A stretch of DNA of 64,000 nt. Origin: LMUY01 sp965276785. GTDB lineage: Bacteria > Pseudomonadota > Alphaproteobacteria > Acetobacterales > Acetobacteraceae. The notes beneath the pieces were generated by a model. The model did no database searches and was not told where the DNA came from. It saw nothing but the letters and a program-made list of their open reading frames with translations. The translations under genes were made by a program, and so were the position numbers. Of the stretch, positions 43,266-51,786 are shown piece after piece (within the stretch, counting starts at the first letter, position 1; every line of letters begins with the position of its first letter). Location of the stretch: assembly GCA_965276785.1 (NCBI GenBank), contig OZ255629.1, positions 1,922,001 to 1,986,000 on the forward strand, in the 5' to 3' direction.

Positions 43266-43573
43266 GTCACCGTTTGCACCACGGCGAAGCCCTCGAACTC
43301 GGGATGGCCCAGGTACATCGCCCGGTTGTCGCCGGCATTGGCATGGGCGGCGCGGAACGCCTCGGATCGGGTCCAGTCCTCAAAGGCGCCCTGGTTGGCC
43401 CAGACCGTGTGGGAGGAATACAGGGTATGGTCGTCCTTCTGCGGCCCGCGCAGCAAATGGAACTCTACGAAGCCAGGCACGGCATGCAGGTAGGAGTCGC
43501 GCCCGGTCCAGATTTGCTCGAACGCGGCTTCGGAGCCCGGCGCCACTTTGAACCGGTTCATTGCGATATACAT
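43262..43573 (-). CDS. IsdG-like haem-degrading monooxygenase (ABM domain)
   Basis: A 103-residue ferredoxin-like protein. The pattern TVWANQGAFEDWTRSEAFRAAH closely follows S. aureus IsdG. The IsdG catalytic triad Asn7, Trp67 and His77 corresponds to Asn6, Trp67 and His77 here. Such enzymes open haem oxidatively to release iron. GGAGGG lies before ATG 43573. It is the first gene of a two-gene unit with the ankyrin protein. Haem degradation is inferred from residues, not proven. Confidence 0.82.
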   Translation of the reverse strand: MYIAMNRFKVAPGSEAAFEQIWTGRDSYLHAVPGFVEFHLLRGPQKDDHTLYSSHTVWANQGAFEDWTRSEAFRAAHANAGDNRAMYLGHPEFEGFAVVQTVT

Positions 43574-43712
43574 AGGTTGGCCCTCCTGCCGTCACTCGGC
43601 CACAATACGCTCGGCATATTCGCCCCGTGTTGCAAGGGGCACGGCCAGCGGGGGCGTTTTGCCTCAAGCTGCCGGGTCGCGCTATGACTGGCATTGGAAT
43701 CAGGCGACGCAC

Positions 43713-44228
43713 ATGGAAGACGACGAGACCTCCCCGCCTCCGAGCCCCGATAGCCTGCTGCCCTACGATCTCTGGGCGGAAGAGGCGATGCGCGGCGTGG
43801 CGATGCGGGCGCTGCAATTTGCCTCGAGCGAGGGCATGCCGGGGCAGCATCATTTCTACGTCAGCTTCCGCACCGACCATGCGGGTGTCAGCATTCCCGC
43901 CCGGCTGCTGGCGCAATATCCGGAGGAGATGACCATCGTCCTCCAGCACCAGTTCTGGGACCTCAACGTGGACGAGGCGGCCGGGCGCTTCAGCGTCGGC
44001 CTTTCGTTTGGCGGGGTGGCAAGCACGCTGGTCGTCCCGTTCAGCGCGCTCACCGCCTTTGCCGACCCGCATGCGCAGTTCGGCCTGCGGTTCCGCGCTG
44101 CCGCGGCTGCCATGGCGGAGGAGTTGCCCGACGCTGCGAGCGAGGAACCGGCGCCAGAAGCTGGACCGGAGGCGAGCGAAAAGCCGCAGGTGGTCAGCCT
44201 GGATGCGTTCCGTAAACGCAAGGATTAG
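43713..44228 (+). CDS. sspB: SspB, ClpXP adaptor for tmRNA-tagged proteins
   Basis: A 171-residue SspB of the alphaproteobacterial type. DSLLPYDLWAEEAMRGVAMRALQFAS opens the domain, HHFYVSFRTDHAGVSIPARLLAQYPEEMTIVLQHQFWDL forms the tag-binding fold, and FSVGLSFGGVASTLVVPFSALTAFADP follows. A flexible acidic linker leads to the short tail VVSLDAFRKRKD, the ClpX-binding module. ATG 43713 is chosen because MEDDETSPP precedes the domain well, though the ribosome site is weak. The target tmRNA gene lies about 1 kb away. Confidence 0.93.
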   Translation: MEDDETSPPPSPDSLLPYDLWAEEAMRGVAMRALQFASSEGMPGQHHFYVSFRTDHAGVSIPARLLAQYPEEMTIVLQHQFWDLNVDEAAGRFSVGLSFGGVASTLVVPFSALTAFADPHAQFGLRFRAAAAAMAEELPDAASEEPAPEAGPEASEKPQVVSLDAFRKRKD

Positions 44229-44232
44229 CGGA

Positions 44233-45897
44233 GTGGACAGTCTTGCTCCGCGCAGCCCTGGCTTTGCCTACGCGCCGATGTTCCCGCTCGGCGAGCACGC
44301 CACGCCCTGGAAGCAGCTCGACCTGCCGGGCCTGTCCACCGTGACCTGCGACGGCCGCAGCGTGTTGCGGCTGCAGCCGGAGCTGCTGAGCGAGCTGGCC
44401 TTCCAGGCCTTCCACGACACCTCCCACCTGCTGCGCCCTGGCCACTTGGCGCAGCTTCGCGCCATCCTTGACGACCCGGAAGCGAGCGCAAACGACCGCT
44501 TCGTGGCGCTCGACCTGTTGAAGAACGCAGCCATCGCCGCCGGCGGCGTGTTGCCGATGTGCCAAGACACCGGCACCGCGCTGGTGTTCGGTAAGAAGGG
44601 CCAGCGCGTTTGGGTGGCGGGCGACGAGGAGGCCGCGTTCTCCTATGGCGTGCACCGCACCTACACCGAGACCAATTTGCGCTACAGCCAGATGGCGCCG
44701 CTGTCGATGTTCGAGGAGGTGAACACCGGCAACAACCTGCCCGTCCAGTTCGACATCATGGCCGCCCCCGGCGAGGACCATGCCTGCGAGTTCCACCTGC
44801 AATTCGTGGCCAAGGGCGGCGGCAGCGCCAACAAGACGTTTCTGTTCCAGGAAACCCGCGCCATCCTCTCGCCGGAAAAGCTGCTGAACTACCTCGAGAC
44901 CCGCATTCGCACGCTCGGCACCAGCGCCTGCCCGCCGTATCACCTGGCCATCGTGATCGGCGGCACCTCGGCGGAACTGACGCTGAAGACGGTGAAGCTC
45001 GCCTCCACCCGCTGGCTCGACACGTTGCCCACCGCTGGCACTGCGGCCGGGCACGCGATTCGCGACCTCGACATGGAGCGGCAGGTGCTGGAACTGACCC
45101 GGCGCATCGGCATCGGCGCCCAGTTCGGCGGCAAGTATTTCTGTCATGACGTTCGGGTGATCCGCCTGCCGCGGCACGGGGCGAGCCTGCCGGTGGGCAT
45201 CGGCGTGTCTTGCAGTGCAGACCGGCAGATCCTGGCCAAAATCACGACCGAGGGCGTGTTCCTGGAGCAGCTCGAAACCGACCCGGCGCGCTTCCTGCCC
45301 GAAGCCACCGACGACATTTTGGGCGGCGAGGTGGTGCGGGTAGACCTGAACCGCCCGATGCTCGACATCCGGCGCGAGCTGTCCCATCACCCCGTCGCGA
45401 CGCGCTTGTCGCTGACCGGCACGATGGTGGTGGCGCGCGATATCGCGCATGCCAAGTTGGCCGAGCGGCTGGCCGCCGGCGAGCCGCTGCCCGACTATAT
45501 CAAAAACCATCCGGTATATTACGCCGGGCCCGCCAAGACACCGGAGGGGTTCGCCACCGGGTCGTTCGGCCCCACCACGGCGGGGCGGATGGACAGCTAC
45601 GTGGAGCAGTTCCAGGCGGCGGGCGGCAGCCTGGTGATGCTGGCCAAGGGAAATCGCTCGCGCGCCGTACGCGACGCGTGCCGTGCCCATGGCGGGTTTT
45701 ATCTCGGCAGCGTCGGCGGGCCGGCAGCGCGGCTGGCGCAGGACTGCATCCGCAAGGTCGAGGTTTTGGAATACCCCGAATTGGGCATGGAGGCGGTGTG
45801 GCGCATCGCGGTGGAGGACTTCCCCGCCTTCATCGTGATCGACGACAAGGGCCATGACTTCTACGACGCCTTTGAACCGGTCGCGGCCGAGCGGTAA
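44233..45897 (+). CDS. fumA: Class I fumarate hydratase (4Fe-4S)
   Basis: A 554-residue iron-sulphur fumarase that interconverts fumarate and malate in the TCA cycle. The N-terminal catalytic domain has LLRPGHLAQLRAILDDPEAS and GVLPMCQDTGTALV; Cys in MCQDTG, SACPPYH and SCSADR are the expected cluster ligands. The C-terminal domain contains VYYAGPAKTPEGFATGSFGPTTAGRMDSYV. GTG 44233, five bases after sspB, gives the usual length. ATG codons further in would cut the conserved start. It needs the SUF machinery for its cluster. Confidence 0.94.
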   Translation: MDSLAPRSPGFAYAPMFPLGEHATPWKQLDLPGLSTVTCDGRSVLRLQPELLSELAFQAFHDTSHLLRPGHLAQLRAILDDPEASANDRFVALDLLKNAAIAAGGVLPMCQDTGTALVFGKKGQRVWVAGDEEAAFSYGVHRTYTETNLRYSQMAPLSMFEEVNTGNNLPVQFDIMAAPGEDHACEFHLQFVAKGGGSANKTFLFQETRAILSPEKLLNYLETRIRTLGTSACPPYHLAIVIGGTSAELTLKTVKLASTRWLDTLPTAGTAAGHAIRDLDMERQVLELTRRIGIGAQFGGKYFCHDVRVIRLPRHGASLPVGIGVSCSADRQILAKITTEGVFLEQLETDPARFLPEATDDILGGEVVRVDLNRPMLDIRRELSHHPVATRLSLTGTMVVARDIAHAKLAERLAAGEPLPDYIKNHPVYYAGPAKTPEGFATGSFGPTTAGRMDSYVEQFQAAGGSLVMLAKGNRSRAVRDACRAHGGFYLGSVGGPAARLAQDCIRKVEVLEYPELGMEAVWRIAVEDFPAFIVIDDKGHDFYDAFEPVAAER

Positions 45898-46054
45898 GAC
45901 TCGGAACGGATCAGTAACGGTTAATTGACGCCGTGGCTTGGGCAGGCGATGCTTGTATGTGCCTCGGGATGGGCGCCGACTGGTGTCGCGCGTCCGATGA
46001 TGTGTTAAACGCCACGTCGCGAGAGCTTGCCAGCATCGCAAGGAGCTTCGGCGC

Positions 46055-46303
46055 ATGACGATCCGCGAAACGGTAATGGACCAGATGAGAATTGTCGCGT
46101 CGCAGCAGAACAAAACGCTGGCTTCGTTGAGCGACGACTTGCCGTTGATGAGTTGCGGGCTGGATTCACTGTGCATCGCCATTCTGGTCGCCAACCTTGA
46201 AGACGAGCTCGACATCGACCCATTTGGCTCCGGCAATGACGTCGCGGTCCCGGTGACGGTGGGAGACTTCGTGCATCTGTACGAGAGCACCGCTGCCGAG
46301 TAG
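46055..46303 (+). CDS. Acyl carrier protein (specialised)
   Basis: An 82-residue carrier protein. Ser38 in SCGLDSLCIAILVANLEDEL is the phosphopantetheine attachment site. Helix spacing is normal but the sequence differs clearly from housekeeping AcpP (no DSLD). AAGGAG lies before ATG 46055. It heads a three-gene operon with an acyl-AMP ligase 15 bases on and a ketoreductase. A 157-base spacer separates it from fumarase. Confidence 0.9.
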   Translation: MTIRETVMDQMRIVASQQNKTLASLSDDLPLMSCGLDSLCIAILVANLEDELDIDPFGSGNDVAVPVTVGDFVHLYESTAAE

Positions 46304-46318
46304 CCAAGGAAGGCCGCC

Positions 46319-47701
46319 GTGAGCGGCCGGCGCGCGCTGTTGCCGCTGTCGCTGGCGACCGCGCCTGAGACGCGCTGGCTGGCCGACCCGGCCGGCCGGG
46401 TAAGTCTGGCGGCGCTGCAAGCGGGTTCGAACCTTGCCGCACCGCTGCAGCAGCTTGCCGGCGCCGCCGTGCTGATCGCCACTCAGGCGCAACAGCCTGC
46501 CATGCTGGCCGCCATGCTGCTGGACGGCATCGCCGGCCGCCTCTTGCTCTGCCCGCCCGACCTCTCGCCCGCCCACCTGCCTGGCATCCTGCGCGACGCC
46601 GAGGTGCAGGTGGTGATTTCCGACGGCAGCCTGCCCGCGCTCACCGGGGCCGCGGGCTTGCCCGTCGTTGCGTGTTTCCGCACGCCGCTTGACGGTGGCG
46701 ACTCCCCCGCTCGCGACGCCGCAACCGAATGGGTGCTGTTCACCTCCGGCACCACGGGCGCCCCCAAACTGGTGCTGCACACGCTGGATAGCCTGACCGG
46801 GCCGCTGGACGATGGGCTGGCGGTGCCGAGCGGCGCGATTTGGAGCACGTTCTACGACGTGCGCCGGTATGGCGGGCTGCAAATCCTGTTGCGAGCCTTG
46901 CTCGGCGGCGGCTCCATGGTGCTGTCCAGCGCGGGCGAGCCGGTGGCGGAGTTCCTGCACCGGGCCGGGGCAAGCGGGGTGACCCACATGTCGGGCACGC
47001 CCTCACATTGGCGGCGGGCGCTGATGAGCGCCGCTGCGAGAGCGATGGCGCCAGCCTATGTGCGCTTGTCCGGCGAGGTGGCCGACCAGGCGATCCTGGA
47101 CCAACTCAAGCGTGCCTACCCAACGGCGCAGGTGGCGCATGCCTTCGCTTCGACCGAGGCGGGCGTCGCGTTCGACGTGCGCGACGGGCTGGCCGGTTTC
47201 CCTACCGCCTTGCTTGAGGCTGCGAACGACCAGGCGCAGATGCGGGTGGTGGATGGCTCGCTGCAGATCCGCTCCAGCCGCACCGCAGCCCGCTACCTGG
47301 GGGAGCGGGCGCGCACATTGCGCGAGGCGGACGCGTTCGTTGACACGGGGGACATGGTGGAGCGCCGGGGCGACCGCTACTACTTCACCGGGCGGCGTGA
47401 GGGCGTGATCAATGTCGGCGGACAGAAGGTGTTCCCCGAAGAAGTGGAGGCTGTGATCAACGGCCATCCGGCGGTGCGCATGGCGCGGGTCTGGGCGCGG
47501 CCTTCGCCCATCACCGGCGCCGTGGTCGCGGCAGAGGTCGTGCTGTGGGCCGATCCCGCCGGCGGGTTTGCCGCCATTCGGGACGACATCGTGGCCGCTT
47601 GCCGCCGCGTGTTGCCGGCCTACAAGGTGCCGGCCAGCCTGCGCCAGGTGGCCGCGCTGGACGTGGCCGCTTCTGGCAAGCTGGTGCGCGCTCATGCGTA
47701 G
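46319..47701 (+). CDS. AMP-binding acyl/aryl ligase
   Basis: A 460-residue ANL-superfamily enzyme. The P-loop is LFTSGTTGAPKLVLHT; the A5 motif is FASTEAGVAF; A7/A8 are DTGDMVERRGDRYYFTGRREGVINVGGQKVFPEEVE; the A10 Lys is in SGKLVRAHA. It is shorter than typical CoA ligases because the N-terminal domain is reduced. GTG 46319 is the start. With the ACP next door it probably adenylates an acid and loads it onto that carrier. The acid cannot be predicted. Confidence 0.88.
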   Translation: MSGRRALLPLSLATAPETRWLADPAGRVSLAALQAGSNLAAPLQQLAGAAVLIATQAQQPAMLAAMLLDGIAGRLLLCPPDLSPAHLPGILRDAEVQVVISDGSLPALTGAAGLPVVACFRTPLDGGDSPARDAATEWVLFTSGTTGAPKLVLHTLDSLTGPLDDGLAVPSGAIWSTFYDVRRYGGLQILLRALLGGGSMVLSSAGEPVAEFLHRAGASGVTHMSGTPSHWRRALMSAAARAMAPAYVRLSGEVADQAILDQLKRAYPTAQVAHAFASTEAGVAFDVRDGLAGFPTALLEAANDQAQMRVVDGSLQIRSSRTAARYLGERARTLREADAFVDTGDMVERRGDRYYFTGRREGVINVGGQKVFPEEVEAVINGHPAVRMARVWARPSPITGAVVAAEVVLWADPAGGFAAIRDDIVAACRRVLPAYKVPASLRQVAALDVAASGKLVRAHA

Positions 47702-48416
47702 CGTGGTGGTGACGGGGGGCAGCCGCGGCCTGGGGCTGGCGATTGGGCAGCGGCTGGTAGGATCCGGGTTCCAGGTTGTGGCGCTGGCTCGGTCCCAAGG
47801 CGACGAGTTGGCCGCCGCGGTTGCGCAATCAAGCGGTGCGCTCCGCTTTCACGCCTGCGATCTGTCCGACATTGCTGCGTTCCCGGCTTTGGCCCGGTCG
47901 TTGCGAAACGAGCATGGGCCGTGCTGGGGGCTGGTGAACAATGCCGGGATCGGCACGGCGGGCGTGCTCTCGACCATGGCCGATGGCGCAATCGAGCAGG
48001 TGGTCCGGCTCAACGTCACCTCACCGATCACGCTGACAAAATACCTGCTGCGCCCGATGCTGAGCGCCGGGTCGGGCCGGGTGGTGAACATCTCCTCCAT
48101 CGTTGCGAGCACCGGCTACACGGGGCTGGCCGCCTATGCCGCGTCCAAGGCGGCGCTGATCGGCTTTACCAGGTCACTGGCGCGGGAGGTGGGGGCTGTG
48201 GGGATCACGGTGAACGCAGTGGCCCCGGGTTTCGTCGAGACGGACATGACGGGGGACCTCAGCGGAGGGCAGCGCGAGCAGATCAAGCGGCGCAGTGCGC
48301 TTCGGCGATTGGCGAACGCGGGGGATGTTGCCGCCGCGGTGGCGTTCCTGATGAGTGAGGATGCGGCCAATATTACCGGAACCGTGATGACGGTGGACGC
48401 TGGCGGCACGGCCTAA
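47694..48416 (+). CDS. FabG-like SDR ketoreductase
   Basis: A 240-residue short-chain reductase. The cofactor motif is VTGGSRGLGLAI (residues 6-17), NNAG follows, and the catalytic residues are in NISSIVAS and YAASKAAL. GFVETDMTGDLSGGQREQIKRRSALRRLANAGDVAAAV is very like FabG. ATG 47694 overlaps the ligase stop by eight bases, so translation is coupled. In this setting it would reduce a 3-ketoacyl-ACP or a related thioester. Confidence 0.9.
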   Translation: MRSVVVTGGSRGLGLAIGQRLVGSGFQVVALARSQGDELAAAVAQSSGALRFHACDLSDIAAFPALARSLRNEHGPCWGLVNNAGIGTAGVLSTMADGAIEQVVRLNVTSPITLTKYLLRPMLSAGSGRVVNISSIVASTGYTGLAAYAASKAALIGFTRSLAREVGAVGITVNAVAPGFVETDMTGDLSGGQREQIKRRSALRRLANAGDVAAAVAFLMSEDAANITGTVMTVDAGGTA

Positions 48417-48493
48417 TGACAAGCCCTGAAGCGAGCCCCGGCTCGGCTCTCAGTGCGGTCGTTGCAGCGTTTGGACCCCGGAGCGGCTCAAGG

Positions 48494-49384
48494 CTACTTG
48501 ACCTGGACGAAGTCGATCAGGGCACGCAGTGCCGGCGCAAGATGACGGCGCCCTGGATAGTAGAGGAAGAAGCCCGGGAGCAGCGGGCACCAATCCTCGA
48601 GCACGCGCAGCAGGCGTCCGGCCGCGAGGTGGCCGGCAATTCGGCTTTCGAGAATGTAGGCAAGGCCAGCCCCATTCACGGCCGCCGCGACGATGAGGTC
48701 GGTATCGTCGAGGGTGAGCGGCCCCCCGACACTCAAGTCGAATTCCTTGCCGTCCCTGCTCAACTTCCATCGATACAGGGCGCCGCTTCCAGCCCATCGG
48801 TAGTTGATACAGGCATGGTCCTGCAGGTCGTGGGGTGACCGCGGCGGCGTCCGCGCCATGAGGTAGTTCGGCGAACCGACGATGGCGATGCGAATGTCCG
48901 GTGTCACGCGCACGGCCACCATGTCGCGTTGCACGCGCTCGCCTGGGCGGATGCCTGCATCGAAGCCGCCGGCGACGATGTCGGTCAAGGCATCGTCCAC
49001 GCTCACCTCAAGATGCACGTCTGGATAAGTCTGCGCGAAGCGGCCGAACAACGGAGCCAGCACGATGTGTGCTGCCAGCCGAGGCAGGTTGAGACGAATG
49101 GTGCCGGACGGCCGATTCTTGAACGTGCTGACCGCCGCGACGGCCTCGGTGATGCCGGCGAAGGCTGGTGCGAGCTGGTCGAGGAGCCTTGCGCCTGCGT
49201 CGGTTGGGGCCACGCTGCGGGTGGTGCGGTTGAGCAGCCTGGCGCCCAGCCGTTCCTCAAGCTCACGGATCGTGTGGCTCAGGGCAGAAGGCGACAAGCC
49301 GAGGCGAGCGGCGGCGCGCCGGAAGCTACGCTCCTGCGCCACCGTGACGAAGGCCGCCAGTTCCGCATAGTCCGTCCCGCGCAT
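48494..49384 (-). CDS. LysR-family transcriptional regulator
   Basis: A 296-residue LysR regulator. The winged helix is ELAAFVTVAQERSFRRAAARLGLSPSALSHTIRELEERLGARLLNRTTRSVAPTDAG. The effector domain contains GTIRLNLPRLAAHIVLAPLFGRF and DAGIRPGERVQRDMVAVRV, placing it in the group that often controls SDR or aldo-keto genes. ATG 49384 gives the normal N-terminus. It is divergent from an SDR gene, its likely target. Confidence 0.93.
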   Translation of the reverse strand: MRGTDYAELAAFVTVAQERSFRRAAARLGLSPSALSHTIRELEERLGARLLNRTTRSVAPTDAGARLLDQLAPAFAGITEAVAAVSTFKNRPSGTIRLNLPRLAAHIVLAPLFGRFAQTYPDVHLEVSVDDALTDIVAGGFDAGIRPGERVQRDMVAVRVTPDIRIAIVGSPNYLMARTPPRSPHDLQDHACINYRWAGSGALYRWKLSRDGKEFDLSVGGPLTLDDTDLIVAAAVNGAGLAYILESRIAGHLAAGRLLRVLEDWCPLLPGFFLYYPGRRHLAPALRALIDFVQVK

Positions 49385-49417
49385 GACTGTTGGCTCCTGC
49401 TCAACAACGCATGCCAA

Positions 49418-49433
49418 TTATAATGCATTCTAA
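49418..49433. promoter_or_regulatory. Candidate LysR operator
   Basis: TTATAATGCATTCTAA is a near-perfect 16-base dyad centred on AATGCATT in the divergent spacer of the LysR and SDR genes. It has the T-N11-A form of LysR boxes and is A/T-rich against its surroundings. The palindrome is seen directly; the binding is inferred. Confidence 0.5.
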
Positions 49434-49482
49434 CACAGAGTGATTGCTTGCATTCTCCGTCAGGCAACGGATCACGAAGGGA

Positions 49483-50286
49483 ATGACCATGCTCGACACG
49501 CACGCCAAGGACGCTCAATCCAGCCACAACCGGCTGATCGGCAAGGTCGCCCTTGTAACTGGCGGCGGCAGCGGCATCGGCCGTGCGGCGGCTTTGGCCT
49601 TCGCGCGGGATGGAGCGGCCGTGGTCCTGGCTGGACGCCGGGAGGCAGAATTGCAGGCGGTTGCGGCGGAAATCACTGCGGCGGATGGCCGCGCCACCGC
49701 CATCCCGACGGACGTGTCCGACGAGACCGCGATTGAAACCCTGGTAAAGGGCACCCTGGACCGCTTTGGGCAGCTCGATGCCGCCTTCAACAATGCGGGC
49801 ATTACGAGCGCCTTCGCGCCGATCTGCGAACTCGCGGCGGCCGACTTCGATCGCGTGATGTCCATCAATGCCCGAGGTGTCTGGCTGATGATCAAGCACG
49901 AGGTCAAGGCGATGCTCGCCCAGGGGCGCGGTGGCGCAATCGTCAACACTTCCTCCATCGCGGCCACAGGCGGAACCGCCGGCCTGTCCATCTACGCGGC
50001 CAGCAAGGGCGCCCTCGACGCCATGGTTCGTGTTGTGGCGCTGGAAGTCGGCTCTGCGGGCATCCGCATCAACAACGTCAGCCCCGGTGTCATCAAGACG
50101 CCAATGTCGATGGGCTACGGTGAGGAAGCGTTGGCGCCTTTCGGCGCGCACGCGGCCTTGAAGCGGTTGGGCGAGCCGGAAGACGTAGGTGACGTGGTCG
50201 CGTGGCTATGCTCGCCAGAGGCACGGTTCATCACCGGGCAGAGCATCCTGGTGGATGGCGGCTTCAACATCCCTGGAGCGCGGTAG
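49483..50286 (+). CDS. SDR-family oxidoreductase
   Basis: A 267-residue classical SDR. VALVTGGGSGIGRAAALAFARDG binds the cofactor, NNAG is present, and NTSSIAATGG with IYAASKGAL gives the catalytic Ser-Tyr-Lys. FITGQSILVDGGFNIPG closes it. A 15-residue polar N-terminal extension is unusual but short. GAAGGGA precedes ATG 49483. It is divergent from the LysR gene and presumably activated by it. The substrate is unknown. Confidence 0.92.
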   Translation: MTMLDTHAKDAQSSHNRLIGKVALVTGGGSGIGRAAALAFARDGAAVVLAGRREAELQAVAAEITAADGRATAIPTDVSDETAIETLVKGTLDRFGQLDAAFNNAGITSAFAPICELAAADFDRVMSINARGVWLMIKHEVKAMLAQGRGGAIVNTSSIAATGGTAGLSIYAASKGALDAMVRVVALEVGSAGIRINNVSPGVIKTPMSMGYGEEALAPFGAHAALKRLGEPEDVGDVVAWLCSPEARFITGQSILVDGGFNIPGAR

Positions 50287-50461
50287 CAAGGTTGCCACTC
50301 GGACGCTTTGCCATTTGGCAGTATTTCTGGGGGCTGACGGCAATCATGTGATTGAAGCCACCTGCCTTTCCACGTCCTCATAAGACGGGCTTAGCTTGCC
50401 GTCCCGAATCTGTGCCATACGGAACTCTCGGATGGCCGAGCACGGTACAAGGAGGTTCCAG

Positions 50462-50608
50462 ATGCGGGTGGAACACTATCGACGCGCTAATAGCGGGTGG
50501 GATTCGGTAATCCTTACCAAGCCGCTGGACACCCTGTTCTTCGAGGTGATCCGCTGCAGCCTAACGTTAGAGGACGTCTACTTTGGCGCCGACTTGTCTC
50601 AAGCTTAA
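50462..50608 (+). pseudogene. Remnant of a Uma2-like endonuclease gene (possible)
   Basis: Within a 318-base gap (50287-50604) that is otherwise empty, a 48-residue frame reads VEHYRRANSGWDSVILTKPLDTLFFEV and ends LTLEDVYFGADL. This resembles the C-terminal end of Uma2/DUF820 proteins, whose catalytic core is missing. ACAAGGAGG stands before ATG 50462. It is likely a decayed fragment; a short real gene is less likely. Confidence 0.35.
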
Positions 50609-50973
50609 ACGTGGAAGCTCTCGCCGCAGCCGCAGCGGCCCTTCTCGTTGGGGTTGATGAAGGTGAAACCGGAGGTCAGGTCCTTCACCTGGTAGTCCAT
50701 CATGGTTCCGATCAAGAACAGGCTGGCCTTGCGGTCCACCAGCACCGTCATGCCGTGGTCGCTTACCACCTCGTCGCCAGGGCCGGGTTCGGGCACCCAG
50801 GTCATCTTATACGACATGCCGGAGCAGCCCTTGGTGCTCACGTCGATACGCAACAGCATGCCTTTCTGACCGCCGGCATAGAGCTTGGCCAGGCGTTCGG
50901 CGGCGGCGTCCGTCAACGTCATCAGCGGCGGGAGGGCGCGGCGCGGCTTGGTTGCAGTCTGGGTGGTGCTCAT
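50605..50973 (-). CDS. sufA: A-type Fe-S carrier SufA
   Basis: A 122-residue HesB/IscA-family carrier. The three cluster Cys are in STKGCSGMSYKM and GRCGCGESF. LTLTDAAAERLAKLY-like MTLTDAAAERLAKLYAG begins the fold, after a 20-residue polar lead. ATG 50973 is preferred to 50985. It is the last gene of the SUF operon, 23 bases after sufT, and passes clusters to apo-proteins. Confidence 0.93.
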   Translation of the reverse strand: MSTTQTATKPRRALPPLMTLTDAAAERLAKLYAGGQKGMLLRIDVSTKGCSGMSYKMTWVPEPGPGDEVVSDHGMTVLVDRKASLFLIGTMMDYQVKDLTSGFTFINPNEKGRCGCGESFHV

Positions 50974-50996
50974 GGCTTGTCCCACGTGGAAAGTCG

Positions 50997-51347
50997 TTAG
51001 AACATGTTCAAGGCAAGGCGGGCTTCCTCAGTCATGCGGCTTGGGTCCCATGGCGGATCCCACACGGTCTCGACCTCGCAGCCGGCCACGCCGGGCACCG
51101 CCATCACCGCCTCGCGCGTTTGGACCGGCAGTTCCTGCGCGGAAGGACAGCCGGGGGCGGTGAGCGTCATCTCGATATGCACCTGCCCGGCGTCCGAAAT
51201 GTCGATGGCGTAGATCAGGCCGAGTTCATAGATATTGACCGGGATTTCCGGGTCATAGATGGAGGCGACGGCGGAGATCACCGCGTCCTCGGAGGGCAGC
51301 GGCTCGGTGGCGCCGTCGGGCGTCCAACTGCCATGGGTCTCACTCAT
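50997..51347 (-). CDS. sufT: SUF maturation protein SufT (MIP18/DUF59)
   Basis: A 116-residue DUF59 protein. ASIYDPEIPVNIYELGLIYAIDI is the family hallmark; MTLTAPGCPSAQELP carries the conserved Cys. VETVWDPPWDPSRMTEEARLALNMF is the usual SufT ending. SufT helps deliver clusters under high Fe-S demand in other bacteria. It overlaps sufU by eight bases. Confidence 0.93.
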   Translation of the reverse strand: MSETHGSWTPDGATEPLPSEDAVISAVASIYDPEIPVNIYELGLIYAIDISDAGQVHIEMTLTAPGCPSAQELPVQTREAVMAVPGVAGCEVETVWDPPWDPSRMTEEARLALNMF

Positions 51348-51786
51348 TTGCGTTCTCCAGGGCAGCGAGCAGCGCGTCCCAAGGCAATGTCGCGCATTTC
51401 AGCCGCGAGGGATATTCGTGCACGCCGGCCAATGGGCGAAGCGCCTGCATGTCGGCGGCACAATGCGCGCAATCGCCGCTGCGCACCATGGTCCGGAAGT
51501 CATCGGCCAGGGTGCGAACCTCTGCCGGCGTCTTGCCCGCCACCGTCCCGGCCATCAGGTCTGCCGCGGCCACGCTGATCGCGCAGCCCCGCGCCTCGAA
51601 CCCCGTCGCCGCCACACGGCCACCATCCATGCGGACGCGCACTTCGACCCGGTCGCCGCACATCGGGTTGTCGCCTTTCGCCGCGCCATCGAACGGATCG
51701 AGCCGGCCTTGGTGTGCCGGGTGGCGGCTGTGCTGCAGGATCACCTCCTGATACAGGTCGCGCAACTCAGCAAAGGACTCGCTCAC
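51340..51786 (-). CDS. sufU: SufU-type sulphur acceptor/scaffold
   Basis: A 148-residue SufU. Cys43 (NPMCGDRV), Asp45, Cys68 (ARGCAIS) and Cys131 (RLKCATLPW) are the zinc/persulphide ligands, and the SufU-type insertion between the second and third Cys is present. It takes persulphide from SufS, in place of SufE, which is absent here. The start GTG 51786 overlaps the sufS stop. SufU is best known from Gram-positives but also occurs in Rhodospirillales SUF operons. Confidence 0.92.
   Translation of the reverse strand: MSESFAELRDLYQEVILQHSRHPAHQGRLDPFDGAAKGDNPMCGDRVEVRVRMDGGRVAATGFEARGCAISVAAADLMAGTVAGKTPAEVRTLADDFRTMVRSGDCAHCAADMQALRPLAGVHEYPSRLKCATLPWDALLAALENANE

Noticed and set aside
44194..46482. 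762-codon minus-strand frame across fumarase and ACP
   Set aside because: It lies antisense to fumA and the ACP gene, has no recognisable motif and spans two real genes.
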